This document shows positions 46,186 to 58,022 of a DNA stretch of 64,000 bases, one piece after another; the stretch's first letter is position 1, and each line of letters begins with the position of its first letter. The stretch lies in NCBI GenBank assembly GCA_010645155.1, contig JAAGOF010000023.1, positions 454,245 to 518,244 of the forward strand. The letters run 5' to 3'. The translations under genes were made by a program, and so were the position numbers. The DNA is from Tigriopus japonicus (taxonomy: Eukaryota; Arthropoda; Copepoda; Harpacticoida; Harpacticidae). The notes beneath the pieces are model-generated. The model worked only from the letters and a program-made list of their open reading frames with translations. It did not search any database and was not told where the DNA came from.

Positions 46186-46484
46186 TCCTAAAGAAGGCTT
46201 GGTCCGATGGCGAGTTGTTCATTGTGAGAACAAGAGATAGGGTAGATGTACTTGACTATGCTTAAAGGCTTTGTTTTGGCAACTTTTTTTTGTTTTCTTG
46301 CCGGTTTTTTTCAACTTTTTAAAAACTTTCTTCGGTGTGTTTTTTCGACTTTTTTCCTTGCTCTAGCTATCACTCATCAACTTACAGACTACTTCCCAAG
46401 GACTATTTTGTTTTAATGCACTGTCTCTTAATTAAATCAATCATAGATTGCCAGAAAATGATTGCATAAATTGTTGCAATAAGG

Positions 46485-46830
46485 ATGCAGGAATAGCCGC
46501 GCGTGCTAACGCGTTCTTGAAAGGACCAGACGGCGAAAGTTCGAATCCTTTTGGGGATAGAATTGACACTGTCGGGAGAAATCGTTTAAGGGGAGGAGAC
46601 GTGGTGTATTGGATCGCGCAGTTTCCTGTTGTAAGAGAGGTCCCATGTTTGATTCTCCTCCCCGACCTTCCTCAAGGAAACCTTTGGACGCTAGTTCATA
46701 CCCACAAATGGAGAACCAATCTAATACCGGACATGAGAATGCCTATCGGAAAAAAGGATGAAGTGATGGCTGGCTTCGCTGGCCGGGCGAGGCTCAACCC
46801 TCCGACCCTAGCACCCAACAAACCATAGTG
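46485..46830 (+). mobile_element. SINE with two tRNA-like units
   Basis: The first unit (about 46490-46560) contains GTTCGAATCC. The second, 46590-46663, is 74 nt with a perfectly pairing 10-bp end stem GGGGAGGAGA/TCTCCTCCCC, an A-box TGGTGTATTGG and a B-box-like TGTTTGATTC. The body after it ends near AAACCATAG. The first unit and its following ATTGACACTGTCGGGAGAAA are shared with the SINE at 29529. Confidence 0.6.
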
Positions 46831-47034
46831 AACCTAATTCCAAAGAAAAACTCATTTTATTCTATTTTATTGGGCAAACAGGTGGAAAAAAGAGACTACC
46901 GCTCTAAGAAGTCACCTCCTAAAAAGTCGTGGCGATGAAAATTCGGCGACTAAAGTTCGCGGTCTAAGAAATACCGCGCTTAAAGTTCGCTGCCCCATGT
47001 AAACACCGGCTGAATAGAATTGAAAATCCTTGAA

Positions 47035-47130
47035 AATATGTTACTTAGGTGCTGAGTTATTTGAGTTGAACTGGTCCGTTTTTTACCCCAAAAAGCGAAA
47101 AAGCGCTCCAGGTAAATGAAAACTCAAATG
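47035..47130 (+). repeat. Dispersed repeat shared with 62980-63085
   Basis: TTTGAGTTGAACTGGTCCGT...CCCAAAAAGCGAAAAAG here parallels TTTGAGCTGAGGCGGTCCAT...CCCAGAGAAGCGAAAGT at 62998. The identity of the family is unknown. Confidence 0.5.
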
Positions 47131-48348
47131 TTCAAGGCAAAGTTGAGGGTTGAGGGATTGGAAAAAGGGAATCAGGAAGAACGAGGAAAAAAGGAAAACC
47201 AGAAGAAGACGAACAAGAAAAGCAAAATGAGAAGAACAGCCAAGAATGGGAAGTTCGTGAACAAATACTACCACAACATAGGAAAGGGAAGAGACGGAAC
47301 AAAGGAGAGAATCTTGAAGATCGGATTGTACAAATAGGAACTACAAGAACATGATGACAAATTTGAAAAAAAGACCAACTCGATGAAACGGAGAAGTTTG
47401 CTATGACAAGAGCAAGGAGCAAGCACATTCGGAATGATCCCACCCAAGGTGTGAGCGATGGGTCACCAAAGCCGAGAGGCCACGATGATCCCAATATCGG
47501 TGTGAGAGGCCAGTCCAACTATACAAAGTCCACAAAAAGTGTCACGACCGCAGATATTCCAAGATACTTCGGAAATGGGGTCGCACCAAGAATTGATGCC
47601 ATGGACAGTATCAATTTCTTCGCTCGACTGCAAGAATCAAGACGGGATGAGGAAAGTCTGGTCGAACCGTTTATTGCGGATGACCTTGGTTATTGCGATG
47701 AGTTGGTTGAAGGTGAGCAATGGTTAGTTTCCGTAAATATTCTGTCCATCTTAGCAGACAGATTTAAGCTAGAAGAAATGTTATTGAAACGAAAACCAAA
47801 AATTGTGGCACTGCAAGAGGTGTGGCAAGTCAACAACGTTCATTTGTCTTTTGAAAACCATTATCTTGAAGTTATGACCCGTACGAGTCGCAGAGGAGGT
47901 GGAGTTGGCATTTTAATTCATAATGCTTATTCCCACAAGGAGAGGAAAGATCTTTTCGCTAATTTCAGATGATTACGCAGTAATTTCAATTGATCATCCC
48001 AAATCCATGATCATATCGATCTACAAAATTGTCTAAAGACAATTTTCGAAATGCAATTGCTGAACTTGGAAATCTAATTAACGTATGCAAGGATGACTCA
48101 AGCCAGGATTACTTTCAAAATACGGACTGGGTCCGATTAGTACAATGGAAATTCAACGGAACAGTATATTTGTTGCAAAAACCTTACATTTTAGTACAAT
48201 GATCGGACCCAGTGTGTATTTTTGAAATCCGTCCTGAAGTACAGTGGTTCCTGACGTATGCAAGTCGAAATTAATATATCTCCGTGGGGACTTTAACATT
48301 GACTTTTCCAAAGACACATTAATAACTTCTAAGCTATATGACCTAATG
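47104..48348 (+). pseudogene. LINE-B: relative of LINE-A, ORF1 end and endonuclease
   Basis: The Lys/Glu-rich ORF1 end (about 47116-47337), then the duplicated GATGATCCC/GGTGTGAG phrase (47435-47515), then the endonuclease N-terminal part (47403-47972: LGYCDELVEGEQWLVSVNI, KPKIVALQEVWQ, SRRGGGVGI). Further endonuclease sequence with GDFNIDF lies near 48290 on the far side of a 166-bp MITE. The copy is lost after about 48348, where a hAT element begins. RT is absent. Confidence 0.8.
48088..48253. mobile_element. 166-bp hAT-type MITE, copy 1
   Basis: Starts CAAGGATGACTCAAGCC and ends GTGGTTCCTG, with an inner inverted repeat ACTGGGTCCGAT/ATCGGACCCAGT. It splits LINE-B between ACGTATG (48081-48087) and ACGTATGCAAG (48254-48264). 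LINE-A has the corresponding uninterrupted site CTGTATGCAAG at about 17532, which confirms the insertion. Confidence 0.82.
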
Positions 48349-48356
48349 ATTACTGA

Positions 48357-49512
48357 CAGCGTAACCAATTGTTGAAGATCAAAAAGAGCTAAAAATCTTA
48401 GTTAACACGCAAATTTTCGAGCTAAAAGAGCTAACTTTTCTTGGAAAAAGAGCTAAAAAAGACACATTAATTAAAATCATTGATTCGGGCCAATGGACGA
48501 AGGGAGCAAAATCATAGTCGATATCGAATGGAGGTGTATTTGGTCTATCTAAAACCGGTAACAAGGATTTGTTTCAGTGTTCATTTAAGCATTTATTTTG
48601 TCTTTTAAAGTCGATAAGTTTCTCATGACAGTGTTCTTTTTTAATTCAGCTGTTCGGCAAGAACACATCAGACATTTTTTGCAGGCTTGCCAATTGTAAC
48701 CTCTTTAGATCTCAATGGGCTTGAAAAAGTCAGATGAAACCGATGGCCATGCTCTTGATTCGCAAACCATGTAGAGTAACTATTCATAAAAGTAGCAAAA
48801 TACATACAATAATGCTAAGTGATATAGTGCAATAGTGCCAAAAACGCTTTGTTTTTAAAGATTGGCCCCTTCAAGAGTGAGTGTGTGTATTTAGGTTTAG
48901 TAAGGGGTTTATGAAATGTTCAAGTGTAAATGTGCATCTGTTCAAGGACGAGATAGGAAAACAAACACAATACAAAATACAAAAGACAATATACAGGAAG
49001 ACCTGGATACTGCTACCATTGGCATTGAAGTTGTTCTTCAACTTCTTGATTGGCCAGAGAAAAATCAACTGAAACCAGTTTATTGCTGGTAATTCAAAGC
49101 TTGCATGCTTGATTTCAAATTGATTGAATGAGCTCTTTGTCAGTTAGAATAGTTTGAAGCATACCTACTTTTCCCACTTTTACAATTGTCCATTTTTAGT
49201 CTGAACCTGTACATCAAACAAGAATATGAAAGCCTAGCCAAAAGCTACATTTTTTTGCTTTAGAAGTAGGTTGATTCTTTTGAAAATCCTACGTATTTTC
49301 AAAATGACCAATTTTGAAAAAAACTCATTTGTTTGGGGTAGAAAATCATGCAACTTGGAAAATTGTGAAAAGGAGCCATAAATCCCAAAAGTCCTTAGAA
49401 AATAAGCTAAAAATTGGTCAAAAAATTGAAAAGACGTAAAAGAGCTAAATGTTTCCAATTTGGAGCTAAATTTCCAAAATATCGGGAAAAGGAGCTAAAT
49501 TTGGTCACCTTG
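48357..49512. mobile_element. hAT-type transposon (GAGCTAAA family)
   Basis: Ends CAGCGTAACCAA and TTTGGTCACCTTG, flanked by a perfect 8-bp duplication ATTACTGA (48349-48356 and 49513-49520). Both ends repeat AAAAGAGCTAAA. No transposase is visible in the 1,156 bp. Confidence 0.8.
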
Positions 49513-49520
49513 ATTACTGA

Positions 49521-50025
49521 TATGTTTCGAGGTGGATTTTTGGCACAGTTTTGCCATTTTGGTTTTTAGGATCAAAAAGCTGAGCACAACTTAACTTCCC
49601 AACAAGCAATAAACCTAATCTGCCAAAAAATGTGGCAGCACTGCCAACAAATCCATAACTATATCCACTGATGAAACTCGAAATCGAATTAGTTCGAGTG
49701 TTGCCAAATCGGTCTTTTTGGGTCTTTTCAAAAAGTTCAATACAACCTTCCTTAATGAACAATGATAAACTTCCGAGTAAAAAATGGCAGCACTCCCGGT
49801 TCGAAACACATCACTAGTGCTTACAACTGGACCCTTTCATGAACAAAAATATCACACATTTTGGAGCCATGCTTTTGATTGAAAATCACTCCGATCAGAT
49901 TCGATATGAACAAAGAAACAACTTCAACAAATTCCACGAAACAATTATTGAGTTATTTTAACAAACCTATGCTGAGTTGGCCAACCACTGCAACAGGGAA
50001 ACAATGAATTCTCCCTGTCCACTTA
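49521..50025. other. Intergenic, no feature recognised
   Basis: Short GGCAGCACTGCCAA-like segments hint at transposon scraps, but nothing is delimited. Confidence 0.4.
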
Positions 50026-50032
50026 TCCCATT

Positions 50033-50198
50033 CAAGGATGGCTCAAGCCAGGATTACTTTCAAAATATACACTAGGTCCGATTAGTACAATGGAAATTCA
50101 ACGGAACAATATATTTGTTGCAAAAACCTCACATTTTAGTACAGTAATCGGACCTAGTGTGTATTTTTGAAATCCGTCCTGAAGTACAGTGGTTCCTG
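50033..50198. mobile_element. 166-bp hAT-type MITE, copy 2
   Basis: Same length and about 95% the same as copy 1. Flanks TCCCATT (50026-50032) and TCCCATT (50199-50205) are the target duplication. Confidence 0.82.
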
Positions 50199-50710
50199 TC
50201 CCATTTCATGTTTTCGTGCCACAATTTTCGTAGTGCGGAATAAAGACAATCAATCAAGAAAGTAGTTTCATTTTTTGCAACGAGGCAAGACGTCTATGAA
50301 AATTGTATCAACAAATGATATTTTTGTCTTGAAAACAACACTACTCCATTTTTGTTTGTTTTCGTGCTCCTATAAGATTAACTCTTTTCAATCAAGTTAC
50401 TTTACTTTTGTGTTGTTTTGAAAATTGGTTGATGATAATTGTTGGATAGAATAGATAAAAATAGATAACTTTAAATCCATGTTGCCCTATGTGGCCTTTC
50501 AGATCATAACATTCTTGAGATAGGGTCGACCATTACTTAAAAGCTGGCGAGCTCTTGAGTTAAACCCGCACAAAAAGTGGGTCTGGCAAAGTTCAAGTTC
50601 AAAGAGGAACATTGGCTTCTTATTGTTGACAGATTTGAAGAGTTGGACTTGATTTCCATTCTGAAGCAGGAGCCATAAATGGGCTGATTTCCAGTTTTCA
50701 GGACGTTTGT

Positions 50711-51735
50711 TTGTCTTTGTGTATTCCAGAAACGGCGCAAAAAGGTGGGCCATTGTCTAGAATTCCAAAGTTTAGAAAGAAGTTGTTCAAAAGGAGTTGT
50801 CAGTTTTCGAATAGACTTCGGCGTACTTCAAATCCAGTTGTTGTAGCCAGCCTCCAAAGCAAATTGGATGCGGTCCAATCAAAGATTAGGGCCTCCATTG
50901 ATTTCGATCAGTTAGAGAAGGAAAGTAGAGTGATCCAGGAGGTTAAGAGTAATCCAAAGGCGTTTTTCTCTTTTGCAAACACAAAGAGAAAAATAAAGCA
51001 TCCATTAGGACCTTTTGAGGTCGACGGTAAAACCGTCAATGATGGCGAGGTTTTGGCCAATATGCTTGGAGATCAGTTCTCAAGTGTATTTTCAATTCTG
51101 AAAAGGGTTGGCAGAGCAGGCCATGACTGTAGCAATGTTGTTGATGAGACTGGCATTGATAGTCAGGACAATCAATTGGAGGATCTGGTAGTCACAGATC
51201 AAGATGCTTTTGAGACCATCAAGAGCTTAAATCTCTCGAGTTCTCCTGGACCTGATGGTGTGACATCTCAGTTTCTGATGAAATGTTCACAGATTCTTGC
51301 CCCTGTTTTCTCGTTGTTGATGGGTCGCATTTTAGATCAGGGCAAGTTTCCCTCTTCTCTAGAAGTAGCTCATGTCGTTCCAATTTTTAAGGGCGGAGAT
51401 AAGTCACTCCCTAGTAATTATAGCCCCATTTCCCTGACTTCCAGTATTGCAAAGGTCTTTGAGAAGATCATGAAGTCCAAGCTTGTTGAGTATTTGGAAG
51501 TCCATGATATCATTCCCCCAGGGCAGCATGGGTTTTGAGCCCATCTTGTACAATCAGCCAATTGGTTGACCATATCGAGCAAATCATTAAGGGCCTGAAA
51601 GTCACGAGCCAGTTGATGTAGTCTATTTTGACTCTGCATGTCATGTATGGTATCACGTCAGGTGTTCCACAAGGTTCAATTTTAGGTCCGCTCCTGTTTA
51701 TTCTCTTTATTGCTCCTCTCCAGAAGCTTAGAACA
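50711..51735 (+). pseudogene. LINE-C: truncated RT
   Basis: An open frame to 51538 with the RT N-terminal region: PGPDGVTSQFLMKCSQ, VAHVVPIFKGGDKSLPSNY and SPISLTSSIAKVFEKIM. After a stop, a further segment at 51655-51720 encodes SGVPQGSILGPLLF. The block between them with the first catalytic Asp is deleted, and the YADD region is missing. It differs from LINE-A, so this is a separate family. Confidence 0.82.
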
Positions 51736-51907
51736 AATACAAAGATCCTTTGAAATATCTTTGGAGCAAATGTTCAGGGGATTTTTTTGTTATTGGTCAG
51801 TTTTTAAGTAAAAATTTGACTAACAAGATCCAGACAACAAAAAACACTGATTTGAACGTATTTCGGGCCCGCTTGATCATAACCCTGGGTCACCAAGACC
51901 TTGGAGT

Positions 51908-52934
51908 AGTATAGAGGGGCCATTGTTGTCATTTTGTCTGCCTTGTTTTCAGCTGATACTGAAACCAAAGTTGCCCAAAAGTTGCGTGAAAAAGCAGATA
52001 TTTCCGAAGAATATCGTAAAACCTTGCCCAAGCAAGTGGAAGATCATAATACAAACGTCGGTGCGCAGGACTTATTTGGGCAAGTTTCAACTAGTTGCTG
52101 TTGCAGATTCGCCCTTGCTGCCCACTACAAAAAGTCACAGCCGGCCCGCTGTGGTATCTCCACTCTGGGAACTCTGTGACCAAGACTCATTGAGGCATGC
52201 AGGGGGAGGTTTAAGTGATCTCTTCAAAAATCTTATCGCGGGCGGAGGAAAAAAGAGAAAAGGCTTTTTCGTCAATGTAAGATTTAGGTCAGTGCAAGGG
52301 TTTTCGCGTTTTACAGACCGCCCTTATGACTTAGATGCTACAAAAAATGTCGAATTGCCAGTTTGGACATTTTGACTCTCGGTTTTGTAAGAATTTGCAA
52401 AATTATTCTATTGATTAAAAAATGGAAAGCACTTAAAAAAGACCTTTCATATTGAAGAGAAACACGTACAAAAAACGGCATTTTGTTTGAGACCATGATG
52501 GTTTTGGAGCTTTACAATACAAATCAGTGCTTATAACATCACTTACACTTGTACTTACCCAAAAAAGTGGCCTTTTGTTGAGAATTTTCTCGTGCAAGAA
52601 CGAGCAAATAAAGTGTGCATTTTTTTCCAAAATCCTAACCAAAGGTGTTCAAAATTGCAATTCGACATTTTTCATGGCATCTAATTCGCAAGGGCGGTCT
52701 GTAAATTGCGAAAACCCTTAAACTGCCCAAATTCTCACGAGCCACCCACTGTTGCCAAACAAGCCTTTTCTCTTCTTTCATCCGCCCGCGATAAGATTTT
52801 TGAAGAGATCACTCAAACCTCCGCCTGCATCCCTCATAACAAAACTTTGACCGGAACCCAGTATTTTTCGAAATCCGTGGCCAGTCTCAACTACAAACAG
52901 GGCAGACAAAATGACGATAATGGCCTCTCTATAC
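51908..52934. repeat. Large imperfect foldback
   Basis: Arms 51908-52365 and 52657-52934 share inverted segments: ATTTTGTCTGCC, a stretch around TCTTCAAAAATCTTATCGCG, AGAAAAGGC, and AAGGGTTTTCGC with ACAGACCGCCCTT. The left arm has an extra block (51953-52083) that reads like an exon. No target duplication was found. Confidence 0.55.
51953..52083 (+). pseudogene. Exon-like coding block in the foldback arm
   Basis: Preceded by acceptor TTGTTTTCAG and followed by a possible GT donor, it is open for 43 codons with protein-like composition (ETKVAQKLREKADISEEYRK, then LPKQVEDHNTN). The product is not recognised. It is absent from the opposite arm, so it may be a captured exon. Confidence 0.3.
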
Positions 52935-53019
52935 TCTTTCACCCCCGGCTAGAAAGCGTCTCCACCCCCAGCCAAGACACAGCAAGGATCCCCCAAAGCG
53001 AGGCTGAAAACGTATAAAA

Positions 53020-53924
53020 TCATTTGGTTTCAAAATTACATCCTCTCAATTGTCTTAGCAAGAGCTAATTAGGTAGTTGTAAGATTAATAGGTTTTTTTC
53101 TGTTCAAACATTTTCATCCAATCTCCCTGATCAAGGAGGACGGTATTACGTGGAGTGGGATCGAGCGAGGGCACGTTACTGCGTTGGTGTGAATTTTCCT
53201 GCGTGATAGCCTGGAGTTAGTGAAGAAATGCAATATAATTTGGATTAATGTCGTTTTATTGACATAATTTAAAAAATAAAACTGCACAAGGATTAGATGA
53301 GCAATCAATTGATGCCAAATTGACGTCTCTCAAAGAATTCAAACTGTGTTGTTTCATTGTGTTAAGTCAAATATCTTTTGATATTCTGATATTCTTCTGA
53401 ACTCCTGATCTAGTGACTTGCTTTGTGATAGTGATTGTCCACCTTTTGTTGAAAGCAACATGGTTTTTATCATTGGCGTTGTTTAAGGGCATTTTTCTCT
53501 TCATTGAATGCTTAAAAAATCTTCTTTGTGTCTTTTTTTTCAATATTTTACATTCTGCTTTTGGCTTTAGATCCCCAATTAAGTGCTAAAACCAAAGACA
53601 GAGAGGAACATTCATATCATTATTGTACAAAGGGAAGAATGCCCTAGAACTATCCCAATTATAAAAACAATGTTGCTTTCAACAAAAGGTGGTATTAAAG
53701 ATATGTCCTTGTGATGGTTGGATCACATGTTGGCCGCCATTCGAGGCGTCGTGTCCAGTCTTCCTTCCATCGATGGGACGTTGATGACCGAATAATGAAG
53801 TTGTTCTGTTTGAGCTGATCCTTGTCCTGTTTCGATTGAGGTCCGCCATCTGTGATCTGGGGAAAAGGGCTTATTAGGAAGGTGCCTTATCCACTTGACC
53901 ACTTCTCGTCCCTTTTATATAATC
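53020..53924. other. Intergenic with weak minus-strand exon-like segments
   Basis: Minus-strand segments ending near 53080 (…DWMKMFEQKK…, preceded by TCCAG at 53205-53209) and near 53690-53859 (preceded by CTTTTCCCCAG) look like exons but join to nothing recognisable. Confidence 0.25.
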
Positions 53925-54186
53925 CTGACTAATTTTTGAAATTGAGTTCATCCAGGATTGTAAGCTTTCTTTGTTTTCATAACAAATCCGCAAAGCAACA
54001 AGAGGTATTTAAGATAAGAATGAATCCAAGAAATAAAGAGTTGATGATTGATCTTCTGGAGGAACAAAAACGGCTAAAAAGCAAGTCACAAACATATCTT
54101 AAAAACCTCTTGTTGCTTTGCGGATTTGTTATGAAAACAAAGAAAGCTTACAATCCTGGATGAACTCAATTTCAAAAATTAGTCAG
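53925..54186. mobile_element. Perfect-arm palindrome (foldback MITE)
   Basis: Arms 53925-54006 and 54105-54186 are 82 bp long and identical as inverse copies, starting CTGACTAATTTTTG, around a 98-bp loop. Pairing continues imperfectly into the loop (TTTAAGATA/TATCTTAAA). Perfect identity implies a recent origin or ongoing gene conversion. The superfamily is not determined because no target duplication is evident. Confidence 0.75.
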
Positions 54187-56385
54187 TAGTTTCTACAGTT
54201 AAAGTTTCAAAGTAAGAATTTTGTCTTTCTTAGTAATTTTATTCTCAAATCAAATGCGACTCTTGTATAAAGAGATATTCTGTTGTGTTTTCTGATGAGG
54301 AGCGAACTAATATTTTCTTTTTCATTTTAATCTAAATTTTTTCATATCCAGCTTTGCCTATATTTAAGAATTAGGGATTTTAACTTTTAACATCCAAATT
54401 CATTTGTGTTAGATGAGTTTTTATTTTGGCTTTTACATAAGAACAATATGGTGGGGGAAATGTTATGCTGAAAAAATACAACCCAAATTGCGCAAAAAAT
54501 GAAGTACAACTGAGAACGCCGATATACCCTGTCAAAAAGAAATTCTGTCTTTCTCATACAGTTTGACATGATTAAACATCCAGTGTCCCTTCCATAACTT
54601 CTAGGATGGTTTGGATTAATTTAGGATGTAATGTAAAGACAAATAAGTGCGAATTTATTGCTGGAACATGAGGCAGGAAGCAGGACACGGTCGCTTTGAT
54701 GTTCATTGCCTTTTTCATGCAGTGTTCTAGATCGCTTTAAATCGTTGAAAAAACATAAATGGGGTGAAGTAAGTTTTACTTGGTCCTGGAGAAGGGGAGT
54801 AGTTTGGAAACATCTCCAACAAAAACGAAGTGACATTATTCTGTCCAACACAATTCAAGAGCTCATAGAATTTCGACCATTATTTCCATTTTTGCAAAGG
54901 GAAGACACCTAAAAATGTGGAAAAATTTTAAATGGTCCCCACTTTCCAATTCGGTAGATAGCATATTAAACATCAATTTCAGAGATAGAAAGATTTGTTG
55001 AGGGTCGATTGGATGATTAAGTGTTAAAATACAATGAAACTTTAAAAATACTTTGCTTCAAATTTTGGGATAAAGCTTTTTATTGGGATGAAGGTGCAAT
55101 TCTTGGTTGAAATCGAACTAAAGGAGACCCTTCTTTCATTTGTATGTTTTAGTCTTAAACCAATGAAGGAAAGTATCCTTTTGATCGGACCAAAACTACT
55201 GTTATAACTGCGTTTTTTTTTTCTTTTCAATTTATTTATTGCTCAAAGGAGCAAGAGCTCTCTCATTTGTTCCAAGATCAAGATAATTTATATGTCTCAA
55301 ATTATTGCAAGAAAAGGCTTAAAATGCATCCTTTGGTTTATTTCTCGAAAATCTTGATTCCTGAACTTTGAATTGAGTCTTCTGAGCTGTTGGTTTTTTA
55401 TATTTATCTTTTCGACGTCATGATTTTTCCATTGTTTTTGTTCTATTGATTCCTCTTTCCTCTGATGTTTCCTTTCCCTTGTTTTTAGGTGGATTTAAAA
55501 AGAGCCTGACAATCTCACAGTGTAGTGATCACAGGAAGCAACAGTAGGGGACTGATAAGTTTATTTTAAAGCAATGTTTAGTTAGTTTTTGTTTTTCTTA
55601 CTACACTGTTGGTTAATGAGGAAAATACAGCATTGATAGCCCTATTTATTCTAAAACACTTAAACTAACCTAAACTGACCAAAGCCAAACGACATCAAAT
55701 TAACCTTTCTTACGGGTTTCATTGGGCTATTTTCTTCAAATAGCTTTGTAATCCCATCCACAACCTCTTCCCTGCTTATTCGTCTCTCTTCCCTTGCTCG
55801 TGGTGCTTACACATGAAACCCTCCCCCTCCCTAGCGTGTTCGTGGACCCTACTCGGAAAATACTTTTGTAACACGAGACATTAATTTTGGCAAACTTATT
55901 TATAAGTGTGGTTGACCTTTAAAACTGGCATGATGATGTCAAATTTTGGCAACGCTGAAAAGTTTGTTTACGAAGATTTGTTAGAAATATAGGGCTCATT
56001 GTGGGCCTTAACTTTTAAAAACAACATTGCAAACTGAAAAGGTGTCATTTTCACCCAATCACTCACGTTTTGATCCCTTGTCATCAAAGTACATTTTCTT
56101 CTTCTTGACGTATCTCTTCAAAAATTCCAGTGTTTGGCGGCATTCACGTGGACGACAATCAGACCTCGCTTCGTGCTAGAAAAAAGTGGACAACTTTGCT
56201 TCATCAGCTGGTACATAACACAACACCCTAAAATGCTGGGAATTTCGATTTTTTCTAAAACTTGCCAGCGTTGCCAAATCCTGAACAAACTCGTCGTACC
56301 GTACTCGACGCGATCGAGCGTCGTTACTTATGAGCACGCGGTTGCCTTAAGATTTCGAATCTAGCTCAGCTAGGTCAAGTTGTGT
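54187..56385. other. Intergenic, no feature recognised
   Basis: AT-rich. Short reading frames such as 54706-54912 have no recognisable domain. Confidence 0.45.
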
Positions 56386-56469
56386 CACTTCCCTCTCGCC
56401 GACGGAACGGGCCAATGCGACATCTTGTCATTACATGATCTGTGGGACGACACCCCAAGGTGTCAGGAT

Positions 56470-58002
56470 CAGGGTTGCCAGGTCTTTGACGGCTCTTATT
56501 GCCAGATTTGCCACCAGAATTCGCCAGAATTCGCCACCTCATTTGAAAAATCGCCAGATTTTCGCCAAATTTCTTTTTACTAACAACCTTATGTACGTTA
56601 ATAGTCAATCATCCTGAAGTAATCTTCAAAGAATACCTCAAATGGTCAATTCTTCAGTTTTGTTTTTCAACTTTCATTTTCAACTTTTATCTTTTGATAC
56701 ACCTTTCATGACAACAGGTCTCAAAGAAAAATGGAATGCCACCATATTGACTTTCCTTCATAATCTCTTATTTGTATCATTTAGAACGCGTTTCAGTTTG
56801 TAATTTGCTCACAAAATTGAAATTTTATTGATGCGAAATAGCAAAATCTTTCGGACTTTTTTTCTGAAATGCTATGAAATTTATAACTCTTTAAAAGCAA
56901 TGTTAATGGTATTACGTTAGCAAAATCGGACCAATTGCCATTAAAAATCCCAAAATGTAACGTGACCACTCAAATAGTAAAAAAAAAACATTTTTATACC
57001 AATGACATTTTCCATGTCCTGTATTTTGACCATATGATAAGAAATTGAGTAGTAAACCATAAAGAGGGCGTGACCAAAACCAAACGGGTGCAATCACGAA
57101 ATAATAGGATGCATAGTTTATCTAGGATTTTAATTGGTCCTACCATTAGGAAAATGAAATTGGGAATTTTTAAAAATCAGTTAAATTTGCGTTTGTTGAA
57201 GTTGTTGACTTCATAAAAGTTTCTTTTTCCCAAACTCTCTTGTTAAAAATTCTAGTCTGCATTTTTAAACCGATTTTAATTGGTACACAGAATGTCACTC
57301 CATGTAAATGTCAAAAAAAAAGATAAAACCCGAGTGGGGAAAAGTCATATGATCATATGATATCAGATCATGTCTGATAGAAGTGTTGGTTTGTAAGGGA
57401 GTTGGAATATGCTGCACGATAAGGCCCCTGAACTTAAGGCAGGTCAACATAGTGGATAACAAGTCGTCTAGATGAGATTTGAAAATTTATAATGGGTCGT
57501 CTAATGGATAGATTTGTCGCAAAGAGGGAGGAAGTAAGTTCTACAACAAAAGAGTGAAACAAAATTTTCTTGTAATTGGTAAAAGCACAATCAAATCAAG
57601 AAACAATACTTTGGTCAAAGCTCTCCCTCTTTAGTGATTGCCATCTAAAATATTTAATCCTTAGTTTTCAGTCAGAGTTAAAGTCAAAATTATACAGAGA
57701 ATATCAAAATTTGCCTAATTTAGATTCAAAACTTGAGTTATCGCCGAAAATGGGCGATTTTGCCAATTTTTTTGCCAATTTTTCCCGATTCCGCCTAATT
57801 TTTCGCCAAACTTGCTCATTTCGTCAAATTTATCGCCAGAAATACTAAAATCGCCAGATTTATCGCCAGTGATATCAAAATTGCCAGATTTATCGCCAGA
57901 TCAGCTGATTTCGCCAGATTAAATTTTCTATCGCCAGACACGTTTCAAAATCGCCAGATTCGTGAAATCTGGCGCGATAGAAATCGCCGTTTGGCAACCC
58001 TG
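56470..58002. mobile_element. hAT-type transposon (TCGCCAGA family), copy 2
   Basis: A 1,533-bp element with ends CAGGGTTGCCAGG and GTTTGGCAACCCTG and a perfect 8-bp duplication GTCAGGAT (56462-56469 and 58003-58010). Repeated TCGCCAGATTT fills both ends. It is collinear with 38508-39985. A decayed reading frame starts at about 57493 (MGRLMDRFVAKREE). It is inserted 20 bp upstream of the next hAT element's left target site, within Merlin-related sequence. Confidence 0.87.
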
Positions 58003-58022
58003 GTCAGGATTACCTCGCATCC

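Larger units (their letters stand above)
43816..46995. repeat. Large inverted-repeat region with GCGAACTTTTAGCGCC motifs
   Basis: At 43821-43925 the motif GCGAACTTTTAGCGCC and variants occurs three times. At 46890-46995 diverged copies occur in inverted orientation. TTAGACCGCGAACT marks both sides. This looks like the two ends of one old element about 3.2 kb long, later hit by a hAT element (45071-46185) and a SINE (46485-46830). The edges and superfamily are not determined. Confidence 0.5.

Noticed and set aside
46590..46663. Working tRNA gene
   Set aside because: Length and end stem fit, but the B box and inner arms are poor and it is embedded in a SINE shared with another locus.
53690..53859. 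Minus-strand exon after CTTTTCCCCAG
   Set aside because: Reads protein-like but no neighbouring exon or known product could be matched.
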